Shown here one piece after another: positions 22,444 to 33,058 of a stretch of 64,000 nucleotides of DNA (the stretch's first letter is position 1; the number at the start of each line of letters is the position of its first letter). Location of the stretch: positions 88,846,307 through 88,910,306 of the forward strand of contig NC_133648.1 of NCBI RefSeq assembly GCF_009905375.1. The letters run 5' to 3'. A model generated the notes under the pieces. The model saw nothing but the letters and a program-made list of their open reading frames with translations, was not told the origin of the DNA and ran no database searches. This stretch comes from Apium graveolens (Eukaryota; Streptophyta; Magnoliopsida; Apiales; Apiaceae). A program made the translations under genes and the position numbers.

Positions 22444-23256
22444 CTAGACCCCTATCGTGCCACGAAATTCTTCAAGTTCATTCAATTGAAGCATTCTCTT
22501 CTTACCAGCTGCATCCAAATCAAGGTTCAACTTCTTCAAATCCCAATACGCTTTATGCTCGAGCTCTACAGGTAAATGACACCCCTTACCATAAACCAAC
22601 TGAAATGGCCACATTCCCAACGGAGTCTTGTATGATGTTCTATATGCCCAAACAGCTTCATCAAGCTTCATAGACCAATCCTTCCTTGATGGACACACAA
22701 CTTTCTCTAAGATACGCTTGATCTCCCTGTTAGACACATCAGCTTGACCATTAGTCTGAGGATGGTAGGCTGTTGCAATGCGATGATTCACATTATACCT
22801 TTGCATCATGGGAGTGAATTTGCGGTTGCAAAAATGCGATCCCTCATCACTGATTATGACTCTTGGAGTCCCAAATCTTGTGAATATCTGCTTATGAAGA
22901 AAATTAAGCACTACCTTCGCATCATTTATCGGCAAAGCCCTGACTTCAACCCATTTCGACACATAATCGACCGCCAACAAGATATACTGATTATTACAAG
23001 ATGAGACAAACGACCCCATGAAGTCGATTCCCCAAACATCAAAGACTTCAACCTCGAGAAGCACATTAAGAGGCATCTTATCCCTCTTGGACATATTATC
23101 CACACGCTGGCATCGATCACACTTCAAAACAAAGTGATGCGCATCCTTAATAAATGTAGGCCAGAAGAATCCCGCTTGAAGGACACGCGCTGATGTCTTC
23201 TCTCCACTATAGTGGCCTCCATAAACAGTTGAATGACAGTCTCGCAAGATCCCCAT
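22444..23256 (-). pseudogene. Integrase of element E, with catalytic Glu changed to Asp
   Basis: The 270-residue frame has the zinc-binding H8-H15-C46-C49 set and the catalytic core. D78 is in WGIDFMGS and D137 in VIISDEGSHF. The third acidic residue lies 35 residues later at position 173 in NGQADVSNRE; this site is Glu in working integrases and Asp here. Integrase would join element cDNA to host DNA. The frame then breaks near 22444, before the C-terminal end. Upstream, a frameshift near 23200 separates it from the RNase H side. Confidence 0.85.
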
Positions 23257-23522
23257 GTTTCGTTATACGGAATACATCTCATGATGATTTGATCCACTCC
23301 TTGCCTAAACAGATATGGTTCATCCCACATGTACCACTTCACCTCATGAAGAAACTTCTTCCTTTGAGCGTACGACAAGTCAGGAGGCATGATATTACTC
23401 ACAAGGTAGTTCAAAATGTCTGCAAACCACGGTTCTTCCTCTTGCACTCCAAACAGCTTCTCATCAGAAAAAGACTCATTTATCAATGTCTTATCCAGTA
23501 AAGTTGCACTTGGATCTTCCAA
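23124..23522 (-). pseudogene. RNase H-integrase linker of element E
   Basis: The frame begins LEDPS and runs through PWFADILNYLVSN and QRKKFLHEVKWYMWDEPYLF to IIMRCIP. This is the conserved lead-in to the integrase zinc domain in Athila-type Pol. It overlaps the next frame by about 130 bp because a frameshift sits near the HST...GGHYSG zinc motif. A TAG ends the RNase H frame just upstream, next to the NQVADHLSRLED motif. Confidence 0.75.
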
Positions 23523-23549
23523 ACGAGAGAGATGATCAGCAACTTGATT

Positions 23550-24086
23550 CTAAGTAACTTTTCTGTCCTTGATCTCCAATTCAAATTTTTGAAGCAAAAT
23601 AACCCATATAATCAATCTAGGCTTCGAGTCCTTCTTCGAGACGTGATATCGAATTGCAGCGTGATCAGTAAAAACTATCACCTTCGTCCCAAGCAGATAA
23701 GATCGAAACTTCTCAAAACCTTCGACAATAGCCAGAAGTTCTTTCTCAGTAGTAGTATAATTTAGTTGAGCACCATTTAGGGTCTTACTAGCATAGTAGA
23801 CCATATGAAATATGTTGTTCTTTCTCTGCCCAAGAACTGCTCCAACTGCATAGTCACTTGCATCGCACATCATCTCAAAAGGTTCATTCCAATCAGGTTT
23901 AGTTATGACAGTTGTTGTGATTAAACTCTTATTCAAGAACTCAAAAGCAGCTAGGCACTCGTCATCAAACTTGAACGGGACATATTTCTCCAGAAGATTG
24001 CACAAAAGTTTAGAAATTTTTGAAAAGTCCTTGATAAACCACCTATAGAAACCTGCATGACCAAGAAAGTTGCGAACTCTCTTCAC
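23550..24086 (-). pseudogene. RT C-terminus and RNase H of element E
   Basis: The frame starts with [20 protein letters not shown], the standard RT thumb motif. It continues with [15 protein letters not shown] (first RNase H aspartate), [17 protein letters not shown] and [10 protein letters not shown]. RNase H degrades the RNA strand of the cDNA hybrid during replication. A stop at the KVT end interrupts Pol before the NQVADHLSR motif. Domain order and wording are typical Athila. Confidence 0.85.
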
Positions 24087-25132
24087 ATAAATTGGTGGAG
24101 GAAGATTTTAAATGAGCCCCACCTTGGCTTTGTCCACCTCAAGACCCTTACTAGAGACCTTGTGACCAAGTATAATGCCCTATCACACCATAAAGTGACA
24201 TTTCCCCCAGTTGAGAACCAAATTGGTCTCAACACACCTTTAAGAACGTCACCAAGATTCTGCAAGCACTCATCAAATGAATCGCCAAACATAGAGAAGT
24301 CATCCATGAACACCTCTACATTCTGACCAATCATGTCAAAGAAAATAACCATCATGCATCTCTGAAATATGGTCGGTGCTCCACATAAACCAAAAGAAAC
24401 CCTTCTAAAGGAGAAAGTACCAAATGGACAAGTGAAAGTAGTCTTTTCCTGATCTTCCGGAGCAATGCAATTCTGATTATAGCCCGAATAGCCATCCAGA
24501 AGACAGTAGTACTCATGCCCAGCCAATTTGTCAAGCATCTGATCAATAAAAGGCAGAGGGAAGTGATCATTTCCCGTGGATTTGTTCAGCTTCCTATAAT
24601 CCATGCAAACTCTCCACCCCGTGATTGTTCGAGAAGGAATGAGCTAATTCTTCTCATTAGCAACAACGATGATACCTCCTTTTTTTGGTACACACTGAAC
24701 TGGACTCACCCAAAAACTGTCAGAAATGGGATAGATTATCCCTGCATCCAGTCACTTAAGAATTTCCTTCTTCACAACTTCTTTCATGATAGGATTTAGC
24801 CTTCTTTGTTGCTCAACAGTAGGCTTTCTACCTTCCTCTAGCAGAATTTTATGCATACAATAAGAAGGGATGATTCCCTTGATATTAGCGATCGTCCATC
24901 CAATTGCTGATTTGAACTCTCTCAGAATTCTTAAGAGTTTTTCCTCATCACTACCTGAAAGGTCAGACTCAATAATAACAGGAAAAGTAGATGCATAACC
25001 TAAAAAAACATACCTTAAGTGTTCAGGCAATGGTTTAAGCTCAAGTGTAGGAGCTTCCTCAATAGATGGCTTGAGGCGCTTTGTAGATTTGTTCAGCTTC
25101 TCCATTTTAAGAGTATCAAAAGGCATGTCCAT
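24083..25132 (-). pseudogene. Reverse transcriptase of element E
   Basis: Two open pieces, 24752-25132 and 24083-24604, contain the RT. The first has LKPLPEHLRYVFLG and IPSYCMHKILLEEG. Between them lies a piece with SFWVSPVQCVPKKGG in a frame broken by stops (a TGA after EILK and a TAG before LIPSRT). The second has MDYRKLNKSTGNDHFPLPFID, SGYNQ and the catalytic FMDD box (residues 99-102 of that piece), which is the usual Athila variant of YxDD. A frameshift near 24240 ends it. The enzyme would copy element RNA into DNA; this copy cannot. Confidence 0.85.
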
Positions 25133-25246
25133 CTTCCTCTTTCAGGGAGAAGCATTCAGATATTGCAATTGCTCATCATCTTCACTATCAGAATTCTCCA
25201 ACAAGGCCTTTTCTAAGGCATCAGACCTTAGCAATTGATAAAGTTC

Positions 25247-26338
25247 TTAAGTAACCACATAATCGACCAACTCCACCTTTAAGCAATCCTCATTTTCCGT
25301 AGGGAATTTTATAGCATTGAATACATTAAAATTTATATCCTGATCCAGCACCCGCATGGTGAACTCACCCTTCTGCACATCTATCAAGGTTCGGCCAGTA
25401 ACCAAGAAAGGTCTTCCCAAGATTATGGGAATCTTCTTATCCTCCTCGAAATCAAGAATTACAAAATCAGCCGGAAAGATGAGTTTATCCACCATGACCA
25501 AAACATCCTCAACAATTTCTCGCGGATATATAATAGAATGATCGGCTAGCTGTAAAGTCATATAAGTAGGTTATGAATCAGGTAAGTCCGACTTCTTGAA
25601 GATTGACAAAGGCATCAGATTGATGCTAGCTCCAAAGTCACATAAGCATTTGTCAAACGACACTTTTCCAATGGTGTAAGGAATAGTGAAGCTTCCAGGA
25701 TCTTTAAGCTTCGGAGGCAACTTCTGTTGCAGCACAACACTGCATTCCTCCGTGAGAGCAACTATCTCTAAGTCATCAAGCTTCACCTTCTGAGAGAATA
25801 TACCTTTCATAAACTTCGCATAACTAGGCATCTGTTCAAGTGCTTCAGCGAAAGGTATGTTGATGTGAAGTTTCTTGAACACCTCCATAAACTTCTCAAA
25901 CTGCTTATCCAGCTTATTCTTCTGCAACTTCTTAGGAAAGGGAGGTGGAGGATAGATCTGTTTCTCCCCTGTATTACCCTTAGGAGGAGTGTGTTCAACA
26001 GTAGTCTTCCTTGGTTCCACTTCAGCTTCCTTCTGCACTTCTTCCTCAGCCACAGCTTCTTCATCCGAAACTTGAGAGTGTTCGGGATTTGCAACCTTCC
26101 CAGACCTTAATGTAATTGACTTAACCTGCTCCTTAGCTTCCCTCTTTCTTGGTACTTCAGTGTCACTGAGAAATGTACCAGGTTGACGATTTAGCAAGGC
26201 ATTAGCAATTTGTCCAATTTGATTTTCCAAGGTCTTTATAGAAACAGCTTGGCTCTTGCACATGAGCCTCAACTCTTCCAATTCAGATTTTTCATTAGAT
26301 TGTTGCAGCTGGAGTTGTTGCCTTGGTGCATATTGCGG
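25247..26338 (-). pseudogene. Gag-protease linker and aspartic protease of element E
   Basis: A charged linker (RKREAKEQVKSITLRSGK and a P-rich basic stretch) leads to the protease. It reads KDPGSFTIPYTIG, then CDFGASINLMP, where D-F-G takes the place of the classic D-T/S-G as in other Athila elements. After a TAA near 25568 the frame resumes with VTLQLAD-like MTLQLADHSI and PIILGRPFLVTGRTLIDV. It ends at 25247. Protease would process Gag-Pol. Confidence 0.8.
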
Positions 26339-26341
26339 TTG

Positions 26342-26815
26342 TTAAAAACCAGGGAAGTTGTACTGCTTTGCGGGATACTGCTGATAAAGCTGTTGAACCG
26401 CATTCTGAGTATTGCTCCAGCTAAAGTTAGGATGATTGCGGTTGTTAGGATGATAGGTGGCTGGTACAGGTTGCTGCGACCTCTGAAAGTTGCTCACAAA
26501 CCGAGTTGATTCACTAGAATTGGCACACTGATCAGTCTCATGGGCACCAGTACAAAGCTCAAAGATATTAGTGATCTGATTAACTCCATATTTAGAAAGA
26601 GAATCCACCTTCATCGTCAAAGCCTTAAGTTGAGCAGCTATAGCAGTAGCTGCATCCAACTCCAGAATTCCTGCTACCTTACCCTGAGATAGTCGCTGAG
26701 TAGGATTCTGGTATTCATTAGCAGCCATCAGTTCGATCAATTCAATAGCTTCATCATAGCTTTTATCCCACAAGGCTCCTCCTGATGCTGCATCAAGCAT
26801 GGGTCTAGAAGTAGC
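26342..26815 (-). pseudogene. Gag C-terminal half of element E, up to the C insertion
   Basis: After the target duplication at 26816-26820 the frame reads RPMLDAASGGALWDKSYDEA, the conserved Athila Gag segment. A zinc knuckle follows with the form FELCTGAHETDQC, in which the first Cys of C-x2-C-x3-H-x4-C is replaced by Phe. It ends in a Q/N/P-rich tail and a TAA at 26339. The stretch upstream of 26815 in this frame is element C LTR, not Gag. Confidence 0.8.
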
Positions 26816-26820
26816 ACCTA

Positions 26821-28493
26821 TGTAACACCCCAAAATCCGGGATCGGGTATCCGGGTTGTCACGAGTTCCATTTCCCTTAATAACACCCAATCTTAATAAA
26901 CAATCAATTACTCCGTACTGTGACCCCACAATAAACACACACACCACAAGTTATAGTCTCAGAGATGAATATCCAAAAATAACACGAGTCATTTTATTCC
27001 ACAATTATATGCCATTACACCTTAAAAGGGTTTCTGAATAAATTTACATTTCTTTGCCATTATTACAATTCATAAAGATAAATAAGTCTGGTACATCAAA
27101 AGTTGAAAGCCTAGCCTATTGGTAGTTCCTACCTCAGCTACAGCGACATCAACGCCTATAGGAAACTGCGGAACGTTTCCTATCCGCTCGCGAATTGGGA
27201 GCTTGGTCATGTTCATCTTGTCTATCTGATGTTGTGTGATGAAAGAAGAAAGCAAGGGTGAGCAACAAGCCCACCAAAATAGTATGTATAATAATTTACA
27301 ATATATGAGCATTCTCATAGTACTCAAGAAAGTCTTGGTAGAGAAGAAATGAACCAAGTTGATATCTTAACGCGACCAAGTCGTAAAATATTCAGTATAT
27401 ACATACATATATACTTTTCACAATCTTTGAAATCCTCTGACATGTATAATATACACAGAGTTCCAGTTTATAACTGTATAAAAATATCATTGCAAGGTGA
27501 TCTCATATATCTAACCTTGTCTCAACATTTTTCTGAAAATCTTTGACATGCATAAGATAATCATTTACTATATATAAGTTCAAAAGATGAAGTTACAAGA
27601 TACTCCAATATACTTATATCTTTTCCGAATACTACTTGAACTACCACCGTTCAAGTTATAATTAGTTTCAAAAGTTCATCACACTAATGAGACTATAAGA
27701 TAAGACTTGAATAGATTCAATCTTTGAAATATCATTTGAAAGAAATGAAGTTACGAGATACTTCATTAAGTCCCGATATATATATACACCTATATATATA
27801 CATTTCATACACTCCTTGAAAACCTCTGTTATGAAAATTATAAACAGAGTTGCAATATCCAATGAATTTTGGAAAGGAGAAAACCTTGGCATAAACCTGA
27901 TATCTTGCTGATCAGGCAAAGACACCAATAAGTAACCTTTTCTACTAGTAGATGGACGAATTCCCCACTGGTCATCACCTTGCCGCAATAGGGCCTTATG
28001 ATGTACTGCCACCCAGCCACTTATGCATTTGATGGACTCCCATTGAGCCACTTACAGTTTCATAGATGCCCACTGAGCCCATGTTGCTTATGCCGACTCA
28101 AATAGATGAACTTACTTCCCAAACGATGGGCAAGTAATCAAGATTTTTTCTCAAAACAGCAACCTCGTTGCGAATATAAAATACACCACTAAGCCGGATC
28201 CCTCAGGTTTTGAGCGAGTATTTAAATCCCCTTTGAATGAAAGATCTTAAATATCAAAATGAGTTTTGGGATCCGCTCTAACTTTGAAAATTCATTTTGA
28301 AGACTCGGAAACATTTTTAAGAATATTTGGAGTATTACTGATTTAATGAAATATATCAGTCCCGATATATTAGAAAATATCTGAATATTATTATTAAATA
28401 ATATTCCCATAAATGATAATCTTTATAAAATTAACTGAAGTAGAAGTTTTAAAAAAACTCATACTTAAAATGAATAATAAATAACCAAAGATA
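26821..28493 (-). repeat. 3' LTR of element C, terminal segment (left of Copia B)
   Basis: Collinear with 47940-49613 in the partner LTR. It stops where Copia B starts. Confidence 0.9.
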
Positions 28494-30153
28494 TGTCCTA
28501 AGTCCAATCATGTATGAGGATTTGGGAATAACTTTTATGTAATCTGTTTTGATTTCATTGATATTAATAAAAGACTTGTTTTGTTTTTATTACGGGCTCT
28601 ATCTATTTAAGTGTTTAAATAAGATATACCATAGTTTAGAGTAAAGCTTTTTATGGATTATGATGAGATCATAATAGTGAGACCTAAAAGATGATAACTC
28701 TAAACTTAAATAGTTCCTGGTCGTAGGATTACTAACTGGTAATTAATAATCCGCAAGGATCGGTACATACTATGCTTACTTCATTATGAAGGATGTCTGT
28801 TCTCATAGACATTTGTGTGGTGACACTATAGCTAGTATGTAGGTGCTTATTATAGAATAAGTTCACTGAACATGACTCGCACAGATGAACAACTGATAAA
28901 GTTCACTCACGTGTCAGCAGTTGTTCACATAGTGATAGTTGTACAAGTATCCTTAGACTTGAGGTCATCATAGTAATCTTGTGTACACTGAACTATGCTT
29001 TGGTTTAGTTCTTAGTCTCCAGGGACAATTATTAGGGCTCTACTGGGTATAGGAATTTGTACACGAAGATAGTGTATGATCAATAAAGGATCTACCCCTT
29101 CCAGTGAAGGAAGCGAATGTTCAAGGCTGATCCACTTATGCTAGTTCAGGAATCTCTGGCCAGAGTAAATGAAATTAGAAAGGAGTTTCTAATTTGCATA
29201 GAACTACGCATAGTAAATGGTAAGCAAGTGATTGAATTAGATAGGCTTGACACGACATCCATGCCTTGTATTTAATCGGGACATTGTAGAGAAGAAGGAG
29301 TTTATTGTACGGTAACTATTCACTGAATAGGTTCTTGGTATTCTAAGCAGTGAATTCATATTATCCGGATAGTCGCGATATGCTGAGAAGTATCCCTCAC
29401 GATGTAGAATAAATGTGATTAATTAATTAATCATATTTAATAAATTAGAGAATTTATATAAATAATGATAAAATAGTTTTATTATTATTTATTTCTACTA
29501 CCGGCTTAATATTGAACCTACAGGGTCACACCATAAAAAGAGAATGATTTAAAGGTAGAGGAATTAATTAATAATGGCTAATAATTATTTATTTATGAAA
29601 TAAATAATTAATTGGCAAATTTAATAATTGATTAAATGTGATTTAATTGATTATAAATTAATTAAGAAAAGTTCTTAATATTATTAATTAAGGATTTAAT
29701 TTTTGGAAATTAAATCAAGAGAGAGAATTATTTCTAAAGTGTTTAGAAAAAGGATTAATAATTAAAAGGTGTTTTAATTATTAATGAGTATAATAAATGG
29801 GATAATAATAATAATAATATTTATGGGAAAATTACAGCTGAAAATTTTGCCTATAAATATACTATTATAGACCCTATTTTTATTCGAACCAAAGAACCCC
29901 AAAAACCCAAAAAGTTTGGAAAACCCAATTCTCTCCACCCCCTTCCTCCTCCTTAACATCGTTTTCTTGGTGGATACCGGTGGAGTGCTTCACACTTGAG
30001 GAGCAACTGCGAAGGATCTCTGATCGTTGTCTCCGAATTATTTTAAAGGTTAGATTCGATCCCTATATTTTTACCACGATTTATATGCTTTTATTTGGAT
30101 TTTATATGTATAAAAGTGTTTTTCCATGCCTCCGCTGCGTTTAAAATCCAACA
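28494..30153 (+). repeat. 5' LTR of Copia B
   Basis: TG...CA repeat. A TATA box (CTATAAATATAC, about 29852-29863) lies about 290 bp before the LTR end, consistent with a U3 promoter. In the 3' LTR the same spot reads CTTTAAATATAC. Confidence 0.92.
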
Positions 30154-30154
30154 A

Positions 30155-30166
30155 TAGTATCAGAGC
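30155..30166 (+). promoter_or_regulatory. Primer binding site of Copia B
   Basis: TAGTATCAGAGC sits 1 base after the LTR and differs by one base from the initiator-Met PBS TGGTATCAGAGC. Confidence 0.8.
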
Positions 30167-30563
30167 ATAGGTTGTATGCATATAGATCTGTGGTAAAAAT
30201 TTCAGAATTTTATGTGCTTGTATGAATTAATTATGTTTTTTACAAGTTATATCATGGATTAATTTTGTCTGATGAGAAATCATTTCTCAGAATAAATTTG
30301 AGTGTTGATCTGGGTTCTACAAGTGTTGTAGATCGTCTGGGTATTTTTTCATAATTTTAGGATGTATAGATTTTTTATTATGAATTTTTGAAGTTCTTAC
30401 AATTAAATTCGTAATTAAATAAATCCTATATATATATATAAATTGTTTGTAAGTATGTATATATATCTGTACTACATCTGCTTGCTGTCTGTGATTGCAC
30501 GGGGAAAAGACAGGTGAATGTCAGTACGGCGGCACGGCAACCGAGAAAGCAACGGCGGCTGCT

Positions 30564-30607
30564 GAAGAAGAAGAAGAAGAAAAAAAAAATATATATATAT
30601 ATATATA
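30564..30607. repeat. (GAA)n-A-(AT)n microsatellite in the B leader
   Basis: Seen directly as gaagaagaagaagaa, an A run and an AT run. Confidence 0.9.
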
Positions 30608-30610
30608 AGG

Positions 30611-30731
30611 GTGTCACGCATTCCGGGAATGCCGGAATGCGTTACACCTTTTAATTGGTTAAAAGGGTTGTAACGCATCACCGGAATGCGTTACAGGGCT
30701 TGTAACGCGTTCCTGTAATGCGTTACAGCCC
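30611..30731 (+). repeat. Three inverted repeats built on GTAACGCATTCC in the B leader
   Basis: Arms pair at 30611-30624/30634-30647 (14 bp, one mismatch), 30669-30678/30686-30695 (10 bp perfect) and 30701-30708/30720-30727 (8 bp perfect, extended by GGGC/GCCC). Confidence 0.75.
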
Positions 30732-31464
30732 GACTGTCTACATTAAATTTGATTTTCTGGGAGTTTCGTAACTCCGTTTTGGGCGTGCAATATACCGTTG
30801 GATTCGTTTTTCCAAGACGGATCTAATGGAGTGATCAATTTTAGTTTATATAAAAGTTTTGAACTGTTTATATTTCCATGAAGTGTTTTAAAGTTGTTTT
30901 TGACTGTTTTTAATTGCTTTTAAATGCTTCATGTGATACATAGAGATGTATAATGCTTAGACTAATATGCTAGATGATATAACATGCCTACCTTGATGTT
31001 TATTCATGTTGATATATGTGATATATGCTTAGTTTATCATGTGATGATAGATTTAGGTGAACTTAAATGAACATAAGGCGTTTGTTAGACAACCTAGTAT
31101 AGTGAAATTGTTTCATAACCTTAGTAACAATATTATGAATACAATCATGAGATTCTTGTGTTTATGAAACACGTAATTGAATATGAATTTTCGGTATGAG
31201 AGAAAGGATGATTCTGTCAACAACAGATTTCTATCTGTAAGAAAGGGTTATTAAGTGACGCCTCTTGACAATGCTCCACCCGATCTGGGAATCATCTGAT
31301 TATTGATTATTGATTTGAAATATTTAATTTAAAAGGAAGAATCTCTTTATAATATGATTATGATTGTAACGTAATATAATCCCTCTAAAATTAAATAATA
31401 TCAAGTAGTAATTGGCCAATGATACAACGGGCTTGTGTCGGTCATAGCCTTCCAACATGATAGA

Positions 31465-31813
31465 AAGTAGTTCTTATTTTTAAATCATTGTCGTTTCGTG
31501 CCACAGCCGAGGGCTTTGATTTCGAAGTAAGAAATACTTGTCTATTACATAGAGATGTGTACATTCAATAAGAATCTAAAGGTCGTTACGTGCCACAGCC
31601 GTGGCCCTTTGGGGACTAATTCAATTGTACGAAATGTTGGGTTAGACTTGACTTAGAATATTGAGTTTGTCGTGCCACAGCCGTGACTCAATTATTCAAG
31701 AGGCTAAAGTTTGATTAGGGAATAACATTAGATGTAATTGACAAGAGTTGTCTGCCTATTGAACATTACATGGCATTTCGTGCCACAGCCGGGGTTGTGT
31801 AATGGAATGTAGG
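31465..31813 (+). ncRNA. Array of four predicted stem-loops sharing the loop CGTGCCACAGCCG (B leader)
   Basis: The 13-mer CGTGCCACAGCCG occurs at 31497, 31589, 31671 and 31779. Each copy lies in the middle of a different inverted repeat. Stem 1 (31465-31539) has arms AAGTA/TACTT, TTCTTA/TAAGAA and AAATCA/TGATTT. Stem 2 (31559-31630) has GTACA/TGTAC and AAAGG/CCTTT. Stem 3 (31652-31700) has TTGAGT/ACTCAA and GAAT/ATTC. Stem 4 (31755-31813) has CCTA/TAGG and CATTACA/TGTAATG. The array ends 180 bp before the gag ATG. It is an RNA structure predicted by eye, not a known family. Confidence 0.6.
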
Positions 31814-31993
31814 ATCCCTATTCCCACTAGCATTATGAATGTTTATTTTTCATGTAGGGGTTTGAATAAATTAGATAAACTAGTGGGAGCCACTTATGAA
31901 TAAAGACCCGATTCATATAGTGTTTTGAAATGAAATTGAATATTTGCTAAGTGTTGTTATGTGTTTATCATTTACAGATTTACAATATACGTT

Positions 31994-32584
31994 ATGTCTT
32001 CTGCACTATCACTCAGGAGCATACTAGATGCTCACAAATTGACTGGTCCTAATTATGCTGACTGGCTTCGAAACTTGAGAATTGTTCTCAGGATTGAGAA
32101 GCTGGAATACGTGATTGACTCATCTAAGCCTACTGAACCTATTAGTGATGCACATAATGATGAACATGTTGTGTATCGTAAGTGGATAGATGATGCAAAT
32201 GTTGCTCAATGCATCATGCTAGCTTCCATGAACATTGAGCTACAGAAGCAACATGAGCATATGGATGCTCACACTATCCTCATGCATCTACAAGAGTTGT
32301 ATGATGTGGCAGGGAGGACAGCTCGATATGAGATATCGAAGGAGTAGTTCGGTTGTAGGATGTCTGAGGGATCATCTGTGAATGACCATGTACTTAAGAT
32401 GATCAATTTGATTGAATGTCTTGGACAACTTGGTTTTGCCATGGATGGGGAGCTGAGCCAAGACTTGGTCTTGCAATCGCTTCCGAGTTCGTTCTCGCAG
32501 TTTGTTGTGAACTTTCACATGAATAAGTTGGATGTCAGCCTGCCTGAACTCCACAACATGTTGAAGACTGCGGAATCGAATTTT
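31994..32584 (+). pseudogene. Gag of Copia B, N-terminal and central part
   Basis: The ATG at 31994 starts a Copia Gag: SLRSILDAHKLTGPNYADWL, VLRIEKLEYVIDSSKP, AQCIMLASMNIELQKQHE and MHLQELYDVAGRTARYEI. A TAG at 32345-32347 interrupts it after SKE. The frame continues past the stop with MSEGSSVNDHVLKMINLIE and ELSQDLVLQSLPSSFSQF. This is the UBN2-type Gag of plant Copia elements. An upstream in-frame ATG at 31961 is less likely to be the start because conserved residues begin after 31994. Confidence 0.85.
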
Positions 32585-33058
32585 CCCCCTAAGAAGAGTT
32601 ATGTTCTTCTAATTGGTGAAGGTTCCAAATCTAAGAAAAGGAAGAGGAACTCTTCCAAGAAGAAGAAAGTAGGTGAAGAAAAGTTGGTTCCACCAAAAGC
32701 TGAAGACCCCAAGAGCAAAGTTGTTTGCTTTCACTGCAACAAGGTGGGGCACTGGAAGAGGAACTGTAAGGTTTACCTTGCAGAATTGAAGAAGAAGAAG
32801 GGTAGTGAGACTGCCGCTTCTGATTTAGGTATGTTCATGATAGAAGTGAATATGTCATTAAATCAAATTTCTACTTGCGTATTAGATACCGCCTGTGGTT
32901 CTCAAATCTGCAATTTGTTGCAGGGACCAAGGAGAAGTAGGACTCTTGAGGAAGAGGAGGTGATTCTACTGATGGGAAATGGAGCAAGAGTTGCTGCTGA
33001 AGATGTAGAATCATTTCATTTACATATGCCTACGGGCAAGACAATTGTTTTTAAATAA
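32585..33058 (+). pseudogene. Gag zinc knuckle and protease of Copia B
   Basis: In the same frame after the stop, a lysine-rich segment precedes CFHCNKVGHWKRNC, an intact C-x2-C-x4-H-x4-C knuckle. The protease follows with STCVLDTACGSQIC, where the catalytic D-T-G has become D-T-A. The frame ends at 33058 with a TAA. About 125 bp further on, the solo LTR D interrupts the element. Confidence 0.8.

Larger units (their letters stand above)
30167..31993 (+). other. Long structured leader of Copia B
   Basis: The 1.83 kb between PBS and gag has no coding region. It holds a GAA/AT microsatellite, three inverted repeats (30611-30731) and a four-hairpin array (31465-31813). A leader this long and structured is unusual for a Copia element. 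Confidence 0.7.
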
